From an uncultured Prevotella sp. (lineage in GTDB: Bacteria > Bacteroidota > Bacteroidia > Bacteroidales > Bacteroidaceae): 40,806 nucleotides of DNA. Below the pieces are notes generated by a model. That model was not told the DNA's origin. It did no database searches and saw only the letters and a program-made list of their open reading frames with translations. Where the stretch lies: assembly GCA_900319715.1 (NCBI GenBank), contig ONPM01000035.1, positions 1 to 40,806 on the forward strand, given 5' to 3'. Below are positions 16,408 through 25,200 of this stretch, one piece after another; positions within the stretch are counted from its first letter, which is position 1, and every line of letters starts with the position of its first letter. Both the position numbers and the translations under genes were made by a program.

Positions 16408-17229
16408 ATGACAAACGAAGAGTTGCGCGAACGGTACAATCCAGAGGGCTCGTTGCTGCGACGCCAGCAGACGAGGATGCTGGAGATTCTGCTGGAGGTA
16501 GACAGGATCTGCCAGAAGCATGATATCCGGTATTGGCTCAGCAGCGGCACGCTGATAGGCGCCCTGCGTCACGACGGCTTCATCCCCTGGGACGACGACC
16601 TCGATATCGAGATGATGCGAGAGGACTATCTCCGTCTGATGGAGGTGCTGCCCCAGGAACTGCCCGACTGGCTCGCCCTGCAGAACGACGACAGCGACCC
16701 CAACTACTTCTATTTCTACGCCAAGGTGCGCGACCGCCGTTCACGGATGCTCGAACAGAACGGCTACGACCGTCTGTGGAAGGAGCAGGGCATCTATATC
16801 GACATCTTCCCCATGGAGCCACACCCCATCTGGATGCAGAGGCTGTCGGAGAAGACCGTAGGCCACATGTATAAGATCTGGCGCACCAGCACGGACGACG
16901 CCAAGGCCATCAAACAAGTGCGTCGCATCTTCAACTTCAACAAGCGCATCGTCTTCCCCTGCCTCCGCTGTCTCCTGAGTATTCTCTCACCCCTCACCTC
17001 TCCCCACTCACCTCTCAAGACCATCACCAGCGCCATGGGCATCCCCTTCCACAACCCCCGTTATGCCAAGGAGATCTTTCCGCTGACCACCCACACCTTC
17101 GAAGGTCATCGACTGCCTGTGCCCCACGATGCCGATGCCCATCTGCGCCACATCTTTGGCGACTATATGAAACTGCCTGATCTCAGTAAACTCGCACCCC
17201 ATGTCGGAAAACTTGAATTCTACGACTGA
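16408..17229 (+). CDS. LicD family protein (nucleotidyl/phosphocholine-type transferase)
   Basis: 273 residues from the ATG at 16408 (MTNEELRERYNPEGS); the frame open from 16306 would place the promoter and repeat inside the gene. The diagnostic LicD/nucleotidyltransferase segment is SSGTLIGALRHDGFIPWDDD with DLDI following, then QGIYIDIFPMEP. Family members transfer phosphocholine or similar groups onto cell-surface glycans. A segment near residues 193-204, LSPLTSPHSPLK, is encoded by an imperfect heptamer array (16984-17017) and looks like an insertion. The 3' end overlaps the acyltransferase gene by 29 bp, consistent with one operon for surface-glycan decoration. Confidence 0.88.
   Translation: MTNEELRERYNPEGSLLRRQQTRMLEILLEVDRICQKHDIRYWLSSGTLIGALRHDGFIPWDDDLDIEMMREDYLRLMEVLPQELPDWLALQNDDSDPNYFYFYAKVRDRRSRMLEQNGYDRLWKEQGIYIDIFPMEPHPIWMQRLSEKTVGHMYKIWRTSTDDAKAIKQVRRIFNFNKRIVFPCLRCLLSILSPLTSPHSPLKTITSAMGIPFHNPRYAKEIFPLTTHTFEGHRLPVPHDADAHLRHIFGDYMKLPDLSKLAPHVGKLEFYD
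16984..17017. repeat. Heptamer array (CTCACCT-type) inside the LicD gene
   Basis: Imperfect copies of CTCACCT/CTCTCAC, read in frame as SPLTSPHSPLK. The same repeat in opposite orientation is read as SPLTSHLSPLK in the flippase gene (19301-19333). Confidence 0.75.
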
Positions 17230-18334
17230 ACCACTTCCCGTCTCGTCAGAGGTATCGCCCAGGAAGCCACGCCTCGGATGGCTCGATGCCCTCAGAGGGT
17301 TCACAATGCTGCTCGTGGTGACCAACCATGTAGCCCTGAAGTCGTTTGGCATGCAGATACGCTGGTCGGCAGCCCTCCAGTTCTTCCTGCTCTTCCGCAT
17401 GCCGCTGTTCTTCTTCATCAGCGGATTCCTGGCTTATAAGGCGAGTCGCGTGTGGAATGCCCGTACGCTGGGAGAACTCACCCTGAAGAAGATGCGCGTG
17501 CAGATCATCCCTACCGTGGTGTTCTTCCTGCTCTTCCTGGCGATGGTTCCCACCACGCCCTTCCTCCACAACCTCGACGAGGCCCTCGCCTCCTCCATGA
17601 AGGCAGGCTACTGGTTCACGATCGTGCTGCTCTACATGCTCCTCACGTTCTACCTCTTCTCCTACGTCGAGAGCAAACTCTTTCGGGGGTACCCCACACC
17701 TCCGATTTTAATCCTTCTCCTCTTCATCGTCTCCCTCTGCTTGTTCGAGACCTGCTACCTGCCGCGTCATTTCTCCTGGGCGCTGGGATATAAGGGCCAA
17801 CCCAACGAATTCCTCAACTACACCAGCCTGGTGGAGATGTTCCGTTACTTCCCCTTCTTCCTCTATGGTGCCATCGTGCATCGCTACTGGGAGCGTGCCC
17901 AGCGGCTGATGGACTCCCGCTGGTTCTTCCCTGTGATAGTCGTGCTGGCTCTCCTCACCACCCTCGAGGTGATCAAGTGGCACAACCTCCGACTGGAATG
18001 GGCTTCGCTGCCCCATACCCTCGCGATGTTCCTATTGCTGACGATGGTGTTCATGTTCTTCAGGCACTACAGCGATTTCTTCTCCGACAAGACCGCCTTA
18101 GGGCGTGGCCTGCAGTTCATCGGCCGTCGCACGCTCGACATCTATCTGCTGCACTATTTCTTCCTGCCCAAACTCCCGATGGTGGGCGAGTTCTTCCGCC
18201 TGAACCGCCACAACTTCATCCTCGACACCACAGCCGCCCTGGCCGTCGCCCTCGTGGTGGTCGCCTTCTGCGTCATCACCTCCCAACTGCTGCGCGTCAG
18301 CCCCTTTTTGAAAAAACATCTCTTTGGGAGATGA
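17201..18334 (+). CDS. Acyltransferase family 3 membrane protein
   Basis: 377 residues, about ten transmembrane helices. The N-terminal RLGWLDALRGFTMLLVVTNH motif, with the catalytic-type histidine after the first helix, marks the acyltransferase-3/OafA superfamily. RMPLFFFISGFLAYKA and GRRTLDIYLLHYFFLP are further family segments. It would add acetyl or other acyl groups to sugars of a surface polysaccharide. No C-terminal SGNH domain is present. The start lies within the LicD gene (29-bp overlap), and the stop is followed at once by a repeat array that pairs with an inverted copy before the convergent flippase gene. Confidence 0.9.
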   Translation: MSENLNSTTEPLPVSSEVSPRKPRLGWLDALRGFTMLLVVTNHVALKSFGMQIRWSAALQFFLLFRMPLFFFISGFLAYKASRVWNARTLGELTLKKMRVQIIPTVVFFLLFLAMVPTTPFLHNLDEALASSMKAGYWFTIVLLYMLLTFYLFSYVESKLFRGYPTPPILILLLFIVSLCLFETCYLPRHFSWALGYKGQPNEFLNYTSLVEMFRYFPFFLYGAIVHRYWERAQRLMDSRWFFPVIVVLALLTTLEVIKWHNLRLEWASLPHTLAMFLLLTMVFMFFRHYSDFFSDKTALGRGLQFIGRRTLDIYLLHYFFLPKLPMVGEFFRLNRHNFILDTTAALAVALVVVAFCVITSQLLRVSPFLKKHLFGR

Positions 18335-18340
18335 TTTTTT

Positions 18341-18443
18341 GTTTACAGTTTACGGTTTACAGTTTACAGTTGATTACCTTGCAAGCCATTCATGCTGCCT
18401 ATAGAAGTAATCATCTGTAAACCGTAAACTGTAAACCGTAAAC
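18341..18443. terminator. Inverted pair of heptamer arrays between convergent genes (family A)
   Basis: Left array 18341-18377 is four GTTTACR units plus GTTGATTAC. Right array 18407-18443 is the reverse complement of four such units plus GATGATTAC. The 37-nt arms align end to end with four mismatches, around a 29-nt loop. The pair occupies the gap between the acyltransferase (+) and flippase (-) stops and would fold in RNA from either strand, so it may act as a bidirectional terminator. The arms are tandem repeats, not an ordinary stem. Confidence 0.8.
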
Positions 18444-18448
18444 TAAAA

Positions 18449-19924
18449 CTACGCTTTCTTCTTAATGAATGCTATCACTTCTTTCAGGATGACGGCCCCT
18501 GCTATTCTCATCACTCCATAATACAATAACATCGCCATCACAACCCTGCTGATGAGCAATATCCAGAGCATGAAGTAATCATCTGTAAACCGTAAACTGT
18601 AAACTGTAAACTGATATGTAATGAGCCATGTCAGGCCCATGACAAAGGCAGCAGCGAGGGCGAAGGGCAGGATATCCTTCAGGAAGTCGATGAGCCTGTA
18701 TCCCATCAGCCGCCTGACGAAGAAATGCCACACGAACATCCAGGCGATATTCAACAAGGTGTAGGCGATGACCATCACCATGATGCCCTGCCGCCAGAGA
18801 CCCACCATCAGCGCTATCTGCAACACGCCCAGGGCGATGGTGCTCCACAGGTAGATATCACTCCGATGCTGGCTGATGACAGAGTCCGTCAGTAGTGTCG
18901 ACAGGGGCATGAAGGCCCCACAGAGGCAGAGCAGGGGCAGCAGCGAGGCGGCAAACGCCCACTTCTCTCCGATGGCCAGCATGATGAACTCGTGCGACAC
19001 GATGGCGAGCCCAAACAGCAGGGGGAAGGAGACGAAGGCCGTGAAGCGCACCATCTTCCGCAGCACCGCCAACTGCCGTTCACGCTCCTCGCGCAGCCCC
19101 ACCAGCACCGTCTGGTCTACCTGCTTCAGCATGTTCCCCACCAGCAGGAAGCATTTCGAACTCCACTGATAGGCCTGATTGTAGTGGCCCGTGTTCGCCT
19201 CGCCATAGAAACGTCCCAGCAGCAGGTTCATGATGTTGGCATTCAGTTGCGTGAATATCGCCGACAGCATAATCCTGAAACTGAAAGGGAATAATCTTTT
19301 GAGAGGTGAGAGGTGAGAGGTGAGAGGTGAGAGCGTGGGTCGCCAGGCGCTGAAGCGCCACAGCAGCAGCGTGTTGACGGCGATATACATCAGATACTGC
19401 GTGGCCAGCGCCCAGTAGCCGAAGCCCATGGCGGCCATCGCGACACTCACCAGGCTCGACGTCAGCGTCGCCGTCATGCCGCACTTGGCAATCTGCTTAA
19501 TCTGCATCTGCTTCGTGAGATAGGCCGACTGTGCCATGCCGAAACTGGAGAACACGAAGCCCAGGAACACGTAACGGCTCAGGGGGATGAGGGCAGGGTT
19601 GCCATAGAAACGGGCTATCAGCGGGGCAGCGAGGAAGAGCACGGCATAGATCAAGGCCCCTGCCACGACGTTGAACCAGAACACGGCATTGTAATCCTCG
19701 TGCCTGGGCTCGCGCAGGTTGATGAGCCCCGTCTTGAAGCCACTCGACTGCAGTTCGTTCGCAATCACAGAGAATACCGCCAGCATCGCCGTCATGCCAT
19801 AGTCCGAGGGGTCGAGCAGCCGTCCGAGGATGATGCCAAAGGCCAGTCCGAGCAACTGCTGCACGCCGTTGTTCATGCCGCCCCAGAAGAGACCCCTGGC
19901 TGTTTTATCCTTCAGTGATTCCAT
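18449..19924 (-). CDS. Wzx-like polysaccharide flippase (MOP superfamily)
   Basis: 491 residues, about 12-14 transmembrane helices, opening SLKDKTARGLFWGGMNNGVQ and continuing GRLLDPSDYGMTAMLAVF, the usual start of PST/lipopolysaccharide-biosynthesis flippases. It would move lipid-linked repeat units across the inner membrane for the nearby glycosyltransferase/LicD/acyltransferase products. Two in-frame repeat insertions are visible. SPLTSHLSPLK (about residues 200-210) comes from a GAGAGGT array, and QFTVYSLRFTDDYF (about residues 440-453) comes from a GTTTACR-GATGATTAC array. Both fall at loops or helix ends, so the protein is probably still functional. It is convergent with the acyltransferase gene. 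Confidence 0.9.
   Translation of the reverse strand: MESLKDKTARGLFWGGMNNGVQQLLGLAFGIILGRLLDPSDYGMTAMLAVFSVIANELQSSGFKTGLINLREPRHEDYNAVFWFNVVAGALIYAVLFLAAPLIARFYGNPALIPLSRYVFLGFVFSSFGMAQSAYLTKQMQIKQIAKCGMTATLTSSLVSVAMAAMGFGYWALATQYLMYIAVNTLLLWRFSAWRPTLSPLTSHLSPLKRLFPFSFRIMLSAIFTQLNANIMNLLLGRFYGEANTGHYNQAYQWSSKCFLLVGNMLKQVDQTVLVGLREERERQLAVLRKMVRFTAFVSFPLLFGLAIVSHEFIMLAIGEKWAFAASLLPLLCLCGAFMPLSTLLTDSVISQHRSDIYLWSTIALGVLQIALMVGLWRQGIMVMVIAYTLLNIAWMFVWHFFVRRLMGYRLIDFLKDILPFALAAAFVMGLTWLITYQFTVYSLRFTDDYFMLWILLISRVVMAMLLYYGVMRIAGAVILKEVIAFIKKKA
18575..18613. repeat. Family A heptamer array inside the flippase gene
   Basis: Reverse complement of (GTTTACR)n followed by GATGATTAC, the same unit and end module as the intergenic arrays at 18341-18443 and 37517-37584, here read in frame. 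Confidence 0.9.
19301..19333. repeat. GAGAGGT heptamer array inside the flippase gene
   Basis: Four exact GAGAGGT copies plus GAGAG. On the coding strand it reads as ...SPLTSHLSPLK. Confidence 0.92.
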
Positions 19925-19964
19925 GTGGCGGACGAAAATAAAAGCAAGTTTTGCACCACTTTCC

Positions 19965-19994
19965 TTGTTGTTCCAGTTTTTTTTCTTAACTTTG
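19965..19994 (+). promoter_or_regulatory. Promoter of the 5'-nucleotidase gene
   Basis: TTG at 19965-19967, a 19-bp spacer, then TAACTTTG at 19987-19994 followed by CA. The start codon is 59 bp further on. Confidence 0.7.
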
Positions 19995-20053
19995 CACCAA
20001 CTTCATTGAACAACGACGAGAAGATAACCATTAATATTCAAATAATTTGCAAG

Positions 20054-21613
20054 ATGAGAAAGAAAATCGTATTTGGCATTATGGCACTATTGCTTTCAGG
20101 CAGTGGTGCTGCGACGAGCCTGGAGTCTCAACAGAAGTCCAAGAGCATCGTAATCCTCTATGAGAACGACGCCCACTGCGGCATCGACGGCTATACGAAG
20201 ATAGCAGGGCTGCGCGACGCCATCAACCAGTCTGACACGGCCTACGCCGCTGCCGTCTGCTGTGGCGACTTCCTGCAGGGCAACACCACGGGCGCCATCT
20301 CCAAAGGACAGTACATCGCCGACATCCTGCGACTGATGGACTACCACGCCCTGACGCTTGGCAACCACGAGTTCGACTACGGCGTGCCCCGTATGCGCGC
20401 CCTGCTCGAGCAGGCTGGCACCCCCGTGGTCTGCGCCAACTTCTACGAGGCAGGAGAGCCCGAGCCCGTCTACGCCCCCTACGTCATCCGCCAGTATGGC
20501 GACAAGAAGGTGGCCTACGTCGGAGCCGTCACCCCAGAGACGATGATCCTCGAGGGCTACTCGTTCTACGACACCAACGGTATCCTGCTCTACGACCTGA
20601 AGCCGAAGACGTTCTACCAACTCATCCAGCAGGCTGTCGACGACGCCCGCCAGGCAGGAGCCGACTATGTGGTGCTGCTCTCCCACGTCGGCGAGACGCC
20701 CCAGTCGATGGGCTTCAGTTCCCACCGCCTCGTCAACAATACCCGTGGCATCGACATCGTGCTCGACGGCCACTCGCATGAGATCATCGAGGGCGTGAAG
20801 GTGAAGAACCTCGACGGCCGCGAGATCATCGTCACCCAGACGGGCACCCAGTTTGCCAACGTCGGCAAACTCGTCATCACCCCCGACGGGCGCTTCATCA
20901 CCCAACTCATCAAGGGCAAGGACATCGACAGCGAGAATGCTGCCGTCAGCGCTGCCGTCGACAGCATCCACCAGAAGGTGAAGGCCGTCACCTCAGAGGT
21001 CGTGGCCCACAGCGACTACCGGCTGGTGGTGAGCGACGAGAACGCCCAGTGGATCGTGCGCGGCCAGGAGACCAATGCGGGCGACCTCGTGGCCGATGCC
21101 TACCGTCACACCATGAAGGCCGATCTGGGCTTCGAGAACGGTGGTGGCATCCGCAACGACATCATGGCTGGCGACATCACCTACGGCCACATCATTGGCA
21201 TGCTGCCCTACGACAACACGCTGCGCCGCATCTCCGTCCGCGCCTCACAACTCGTGTCGATGCTCACCCGCTGCACAGCCCTCGTGCCCGTGCTCGACGG
21301 CAACTTCCCCCAGTGCTCAGGCCTCCGCTTCACCATCCACAGCAAGAGCCACACCGTCAGCGACATCGAGATCCTGCAGGCCGACGGCACCTATGCGCCC
21401 ATCGACATGCAGCGCACCTACAGCGTCGCCCTGACCAGTTACAACCACGACTCGGGCGGATTCTTCGACTGCTTCAAGAAGTGCCCCGTGCTCGAGGAGA
21501 GCAGCATCCGCTATTACGAGGCGCTGGCCGACTATCTCCGCAATGTGCTTGGCGGCAACCCTGGCCAGGCCTACGCCCAGCCGCAGGGCCGCATCCGCAT
21601 CGTCGAAGACTGA
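20054..21613 (+). CDS. Secreted 5'-nucleotidase / metallophosphatase (UshA-like)
   Basis: 519 residues from the ATG at 20054 (MRKKIVFGIMALLLSGSGAA, a signal peptide). The longer frame from 19925 covers the promoter and is rejected. The N-terminal metallophosphatase domain has ILYENDAHCGIDG, CCGDFLQG, LTLGNHEFDYG, LLSHVGETP and DGHSHE. The 5'-nucleotidase C-terminal domain has NAGDLVADAYR and ENGGGIRNDI. It should dephosphorylate nucleotides or related sugar-phosphates in the periplasm for nucleoside salvage. The organisation is full-length and standard. It is monocistronic, ended by the hairpin at 21667-21697. Confidence 0.92.
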   Translation: MRKKIVFGIMALLLSGSGAATSLESQQKSKSIVILYENDAHCGIDGYTKIAGLRDAINQSDTAYAAAVCCGDFLQGNTTGAISKGQYIADILRLMDYHALTLGNHEFDYGVPRMRALLEQAGTPVVCANFYEAGEPEPVYAPYVIRQYGDKKVAYVGAVTPETMILEGYSFYDTNGILLYDLKPKTFYQLIQQAVDDARQAGADYVVLLSHVGETPQSMGFSSHRLVNNTRGIDIVLDGHSHEIIEGVKVKNLDGREIIVTQTGTQFANVGKLVITPDGRFITQLIKGKDIDSENAAVSAAVDSIHQKVKAVTSEVVAHSDYRLVVSDENAQWIVRGQETNAGDLVADAYRHTMKADLGFENGGGIRNDIMAGDITYGHIIGMLPYDNTLRRISVRASQLVSMLTRCTALVPVLDGNFPQCSGLRFTIHSKSHTVSDIEILQADGTYAPIDMQRTYSVALTSYNHDSGGFFDCFKKCPVLEESSIRYYEALADYLRNVLGGNPGQAYAQPQGRIRIVED

Positions 21614-21666
21614 CGAGCGAGTGAGGACGAAACGCCTGAACCCCGCTCAGGCTATCAGACGAAAAA

Positions 21667-21697
21667 GGGGGCCCGCAGACTTTTGCTGCGAGCCCCC
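21667..21697. terminator. Bidirectional intrinsic terminator
   Basis: GGGGGCCCGCAG (21667-21678) pairs with CTGCGAGCCCCC, with one mismatch. On the minus strand the stem is followed by TTTTTC, a good U-tract ending the smalltalk transcript. On the plus strand a weaker T-rich tail ends the nucleotidase transcript. Confidence 0.8.
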
Positions 21698-21707
21698 CCT
21701 CTCTTTG

Positions 21708-21803
21708 TTACAGGCAACTGACCGTGCCCAGTGCCGTCAGCGCTGCCGTGGCGGCAGCAATCACCATGCGGAGTATCACCTCCCAGATACTGTGCTTTCT
21801 CAT
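21708..21803 (-). CDS. Smalltalk-type small protein
   Basis: A 31-residue frame reading MRKHSIWEVILRM, then an Ala/Thr-rich hydrophobic stretch, ending LGTVSCL. This matches the pattern I know for the 'smalltalk protein' family of Bacteroidales: about 30 residues, polar start with a Trp, one membrane-like segment and a terminal SC-x. An AGGAGG-like purine stretch lies just upstream of the ATG. Family members usually sit between an HU-like DNA-binding gene and an amidase gene; neither is seen here. The strong terminator directly after the stop supports a real transcript. Function unknown. Confidence 0.7.
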   Translation of the reverse strand: MRKHSIWEVILRMVIAAATAALTALGTVSCL

Positions 21804-22152
21804 GGCATCAGCCTCCTTTCTTAGCCGTTGCCGCCGGCAGGCTCAGCCTCCAGCAAGGTCAGACGACTGCAGCAAGACCGTCTGATAGAAAAAGTGGAAG
21901 ACGCCAGGCAGTCGGGCACGACGACAACGGTCTATCGCAAGACGGGAGTCCTCATGCTGTAAAGTGCCAAAGTGCCATAGTGCCATTGCTGCAGTTTAAG
22001 TCCGAAACACCTCAAAAACGGCCTTAAGTGTTCCTTTTACACCTCTATATTTCGTCCACTCTTTTTAGGGTGGGCGAAATAGTTAAAAGACTGACAGCGA
22101 GCAAGATAGCCGAATCGGAACATTATATTCATCCACTTTTTATGCCTTTGCA
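21804..22152. other. Gene-free region upstream of the PUL
   Basis: Holds three things. First, an ATG-less plus-strand stretch about 45 codons long (about 21821-21962, containing DRLIEKVEDARQSG) that could be a gene remnant. Second, three 8-nt tandem units of AAAGTGCC type at 21961-21984. Third, a 14-bp hairpin at 22048-22081. No complete gene was found. Confidence 0.6.
22048..22081. promoter_or_regulatory. Hairpin upstream of the SusC promoter
   Basis: TATTTCGTCCACTC (22048-22061) and GGGTGGGCGAAATA (22068-22081) pair over 14 positions, two as G-U, with a 6-nt loop. It ends about 70 bp before the -33 element. A regulator site or a terminator for leftward or rightward read-through are both possible. 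Confidence 0.5.
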
Positions 22153-22184
22153 TTTGAAAGATGACTAAAATTGTTGTAATTTTG
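22153..22184 (+). promoter_or_regulatory. Promoter of the polysaccharide utilisation operon
   Basis: TTTG (22153-22156), a 20-bp spacer, TAATTTTG (22177-22184) followed by CA: an almost ideal Bacteroidetes promoter. A leader of about 50 nt separates it from the SusC start. Confidence 0.8.
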
Positions 22185-22244
22185 CATCGTCGAAGAGATA
22201 CGACATAGTTCTAACTCGTAATAATAACATTTAACTAACAAAGT

Positions 22245-25200
22245 ATGAAAAAAAGCAGGTATCTATGGCTGTTATTGGCACTGATGGTGTCGATGGCTAC
22301 GAAGGCCCAGGGAATCTTGGGAACTGTGACAGACGATCTTGGGGAGCCCATCATCGGTGCTTCCATCGTCGAGAAGGGTAACCCTCAGAACGGAACCATC
22401 ACCGACTTCGATGGTAAGTTCACGATCAAGGTGGACGAGGGTACACCTATTATTATTAGTTACATTGGCTACACCTCGCAGGAGGTGAACGCCAGAAACG
22501 GCATGACCATCGTGCTGAAGGAAGACGCCCAGACGTTGCAGGACGTGGTCGTCATCGGTTATGGTGTTCAGAAAAAGAGCGTGGTGACCGCCGCCATCGC
22601 CAAGGTGTCGAGCGACGACCTCGACGGCACGGCTCCCGTCCGTATGGACAACGCCCTGAAGGGCCTCGCCGCTGGTGTGAACGTCACCTCATCGTCTGGT
22701 CAGCCTGGTGCCGCTGCCCGCATCCGCGTGCGTGGTATCGGTTCGGTGAACGACTCTAACCCGTTGTATATCGTCGACGGCATGCCCATCGAGGGTGGTC
22801 TCGACTACATCAACCCCAGCGACATCGAGAGTATCGAGGTGCTGAAGGACGCTGCCTCGGGTGCCATCTATGGTGCCCGTGCTGCCAACGGTGTGATCCT
22901 CGTGACCACGAAGAAGGGTAAGATGGGTAAGGTAACGGTGAACTACAACTTCTCGCAGGGCTGGCAGACAGCCTGGAAGCATCGCGACGTGCTCGACGCC
23001 ACAGGCTATATGATCATGCAGAACGAGGGTCTGGTGAACGCCGGTCAGGCTCCGCGCTATGAGGATCCCTACAAGGTGACCACCAACACCGACTGGCAGG
23101 ATCTGCTGTTCAACGACAACGCCCCCGTGCAGAACCACGAGTTGACGCTCAGCGGAGCCACGGAGAAGGTGAACTACTATTTCTCGCTGGGCTACTACGA
23201 CCAGGAGGGTATCGTGGGTGGTAACTACGGCCACTCGAACTATAACCGTCTGACGCTGCGTGGCAACTTCAACTTCAACGTGTTCGACGCCACGAAGGAG
23301 CGCAACTGGCTGAACAAACTCGACGTGCAGGTGAACCTCTCTTACGCTCGTGTGAAGAGCACTGGCGTGGATCCCAACTCTCAGTGGGGTAACGAGATCG
23401 GCTCTGCCCTCGCATTGCCCCCGATCATCGCTCCCTACATCACGGGCGAGGAGGCTGAGAACCAGATCAAGGAATACAGCAAGAACTTCGCCGACGAGTA
23501 TGTTCCCATGTATGGCGACAACGGACAGTTGCTGAACATCCCTGGTGCTGGCTTCAACGAGATGGCCAACCCGCTGATGTCGATGAAACTGCCCATCGGC
23601 CAGAACTGGAGCCACAAGTTCGTGAGCAACTTCTCTGCCACACTCGGTATCTGGGACGGTCTGAAATTCCGCACCAGTTACAGCACCGACATGTCGTTCT
23701 GGGGCAACCAGAGCCACGCTGTGCCCTACTGGATCTCGCCCACCAAGCATCGCAACTACTCTTCGGCCTCGATGGAGAGCGACCGTGGTACTGTCTGGCA
23801 GATTGAGAATGTGCTGATGTACGACAAGACCTTCGACAAGCACACGGTGAACCTGGTGCTCGGACAGAGTGCCTTCGAGAACTCGGGCTGGACGCTGGGC
23901 GCCTCGCGCAACAACCTGAAGGACTACAGCAAGCCCTGGGTGAACGCTGCTACCGGTCTGGCTTCCGACGGTGACCGTGACGGTTGGGGTGGCCCTGGCG
24001 TGAAGCACACCATGAGTTCGCTCTTCGCCCGTCTGAGTTACAACTACGATGAGCGCTATATGGTACAGGCTACAGTCCGTCGCGACGGCTCAAGCCGCTT
24101 CGGTACGAACAATAAATATGGTACCTTCCCCTCTGTTTCTGTAGGTTGGAACGTGATGAACGAGAAGTTCATGAAGAGCACCAACGACTGGCTGAACAAC
24201 CTGAAGGTACGCTTCAGTTGGGGTAAGAACGGTAACGACAATATCGGTGACTTCCGCTACACTGTGCTGACACAGGGCGGTAACAACTACGGCTTCGGCA
24301 TGGCTGGAGGCGAGAAGGAAGTGAACAGTTCGAAGGCCAACGGCCTCTCTAACCCCGACCTGAAGTGGGAGGAGAGTGAGCAGACCGATATCGGCGTGGA
24401 CTTCGGTTTCCTGAACAACAAACTCACCTTCACCGTCGACTGGTTCAAGAAGAAGACCAACGGCATGCTGAAGGATATGAACATCCCGTCGTACGTGGGT
24501 GAGTCGAAGCCTATCGGCAACGTGGGCGACATGGAGAACACGGGCGTTGAGTTCGAACTCGGCTATAAGTTCAACATCAGCGACGCCAAGTTCCAGATCA
24601 AGGCCAACGCCTCTTACCTGAAGAACAAACTGGTGAAACTCGGCAACGCTGCCGGCTTCGATACCTATGATAATGTGTCGAACCTCGGAAACATCTCACG
24701 CGCTGAGGCTGGCGAGCCCTTCCCCTACTTCTGGGGCTACAAGACCGCTGGTATCTTCCAGAACTGGGACGAGGTGAATGCCTATACCCACGACGGCCAA
24801 CTGATCCAGCCTAACGCCCGTCCTGGCTTCGTACGCTTCGTGGATGTCAACGGCGACGGTGCCATCGACGACAGCGACCGCACGAAGATCGGTAAGGGCA
24901 CACCCGACTGGACCTTCGGCTTCACCTTCAACGCTGCCTGGAAAGGCTTCGACTTCATGATGTTCTGGCAGGGTACTGCCGGCAACGACATCTTCGACGC
25001 TACCCGTCGTCTCGACCTGCCCGCCATCAACCTGCCCAGTTGGTTCCTCGGACGATGGACGGGCGAGGGTACCTCCAACAAGTATCCTATCTACATCCAG
25101 GGCGACGCCACCAACTGGCAGGCATCCGACCTCTATATCCACGACGGCAGTTACTTCCGCCTGAAGAACATCGAACTGGGATACACCATCCCCGAGTTCA

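Noticed and set aside
18341-18443. Possible CRISPR array
   Set aside because: Units are 7 nt and contiguous, with no unique spacers and no cas genes nearby.
21821-21962. Plus-strand frame ending before 21963 as a real gene
   Set aside because: No ATG, begins right after a stop codon, and no recognisable family; kept only as a possible remnant.
22689-24008. 439-codon open frame on the minus strand inside susC
   Set aside because: It lies wholly within the strongly supported SusC gene and has no recognisable domain; long antisense frames are expected in this codon usage.
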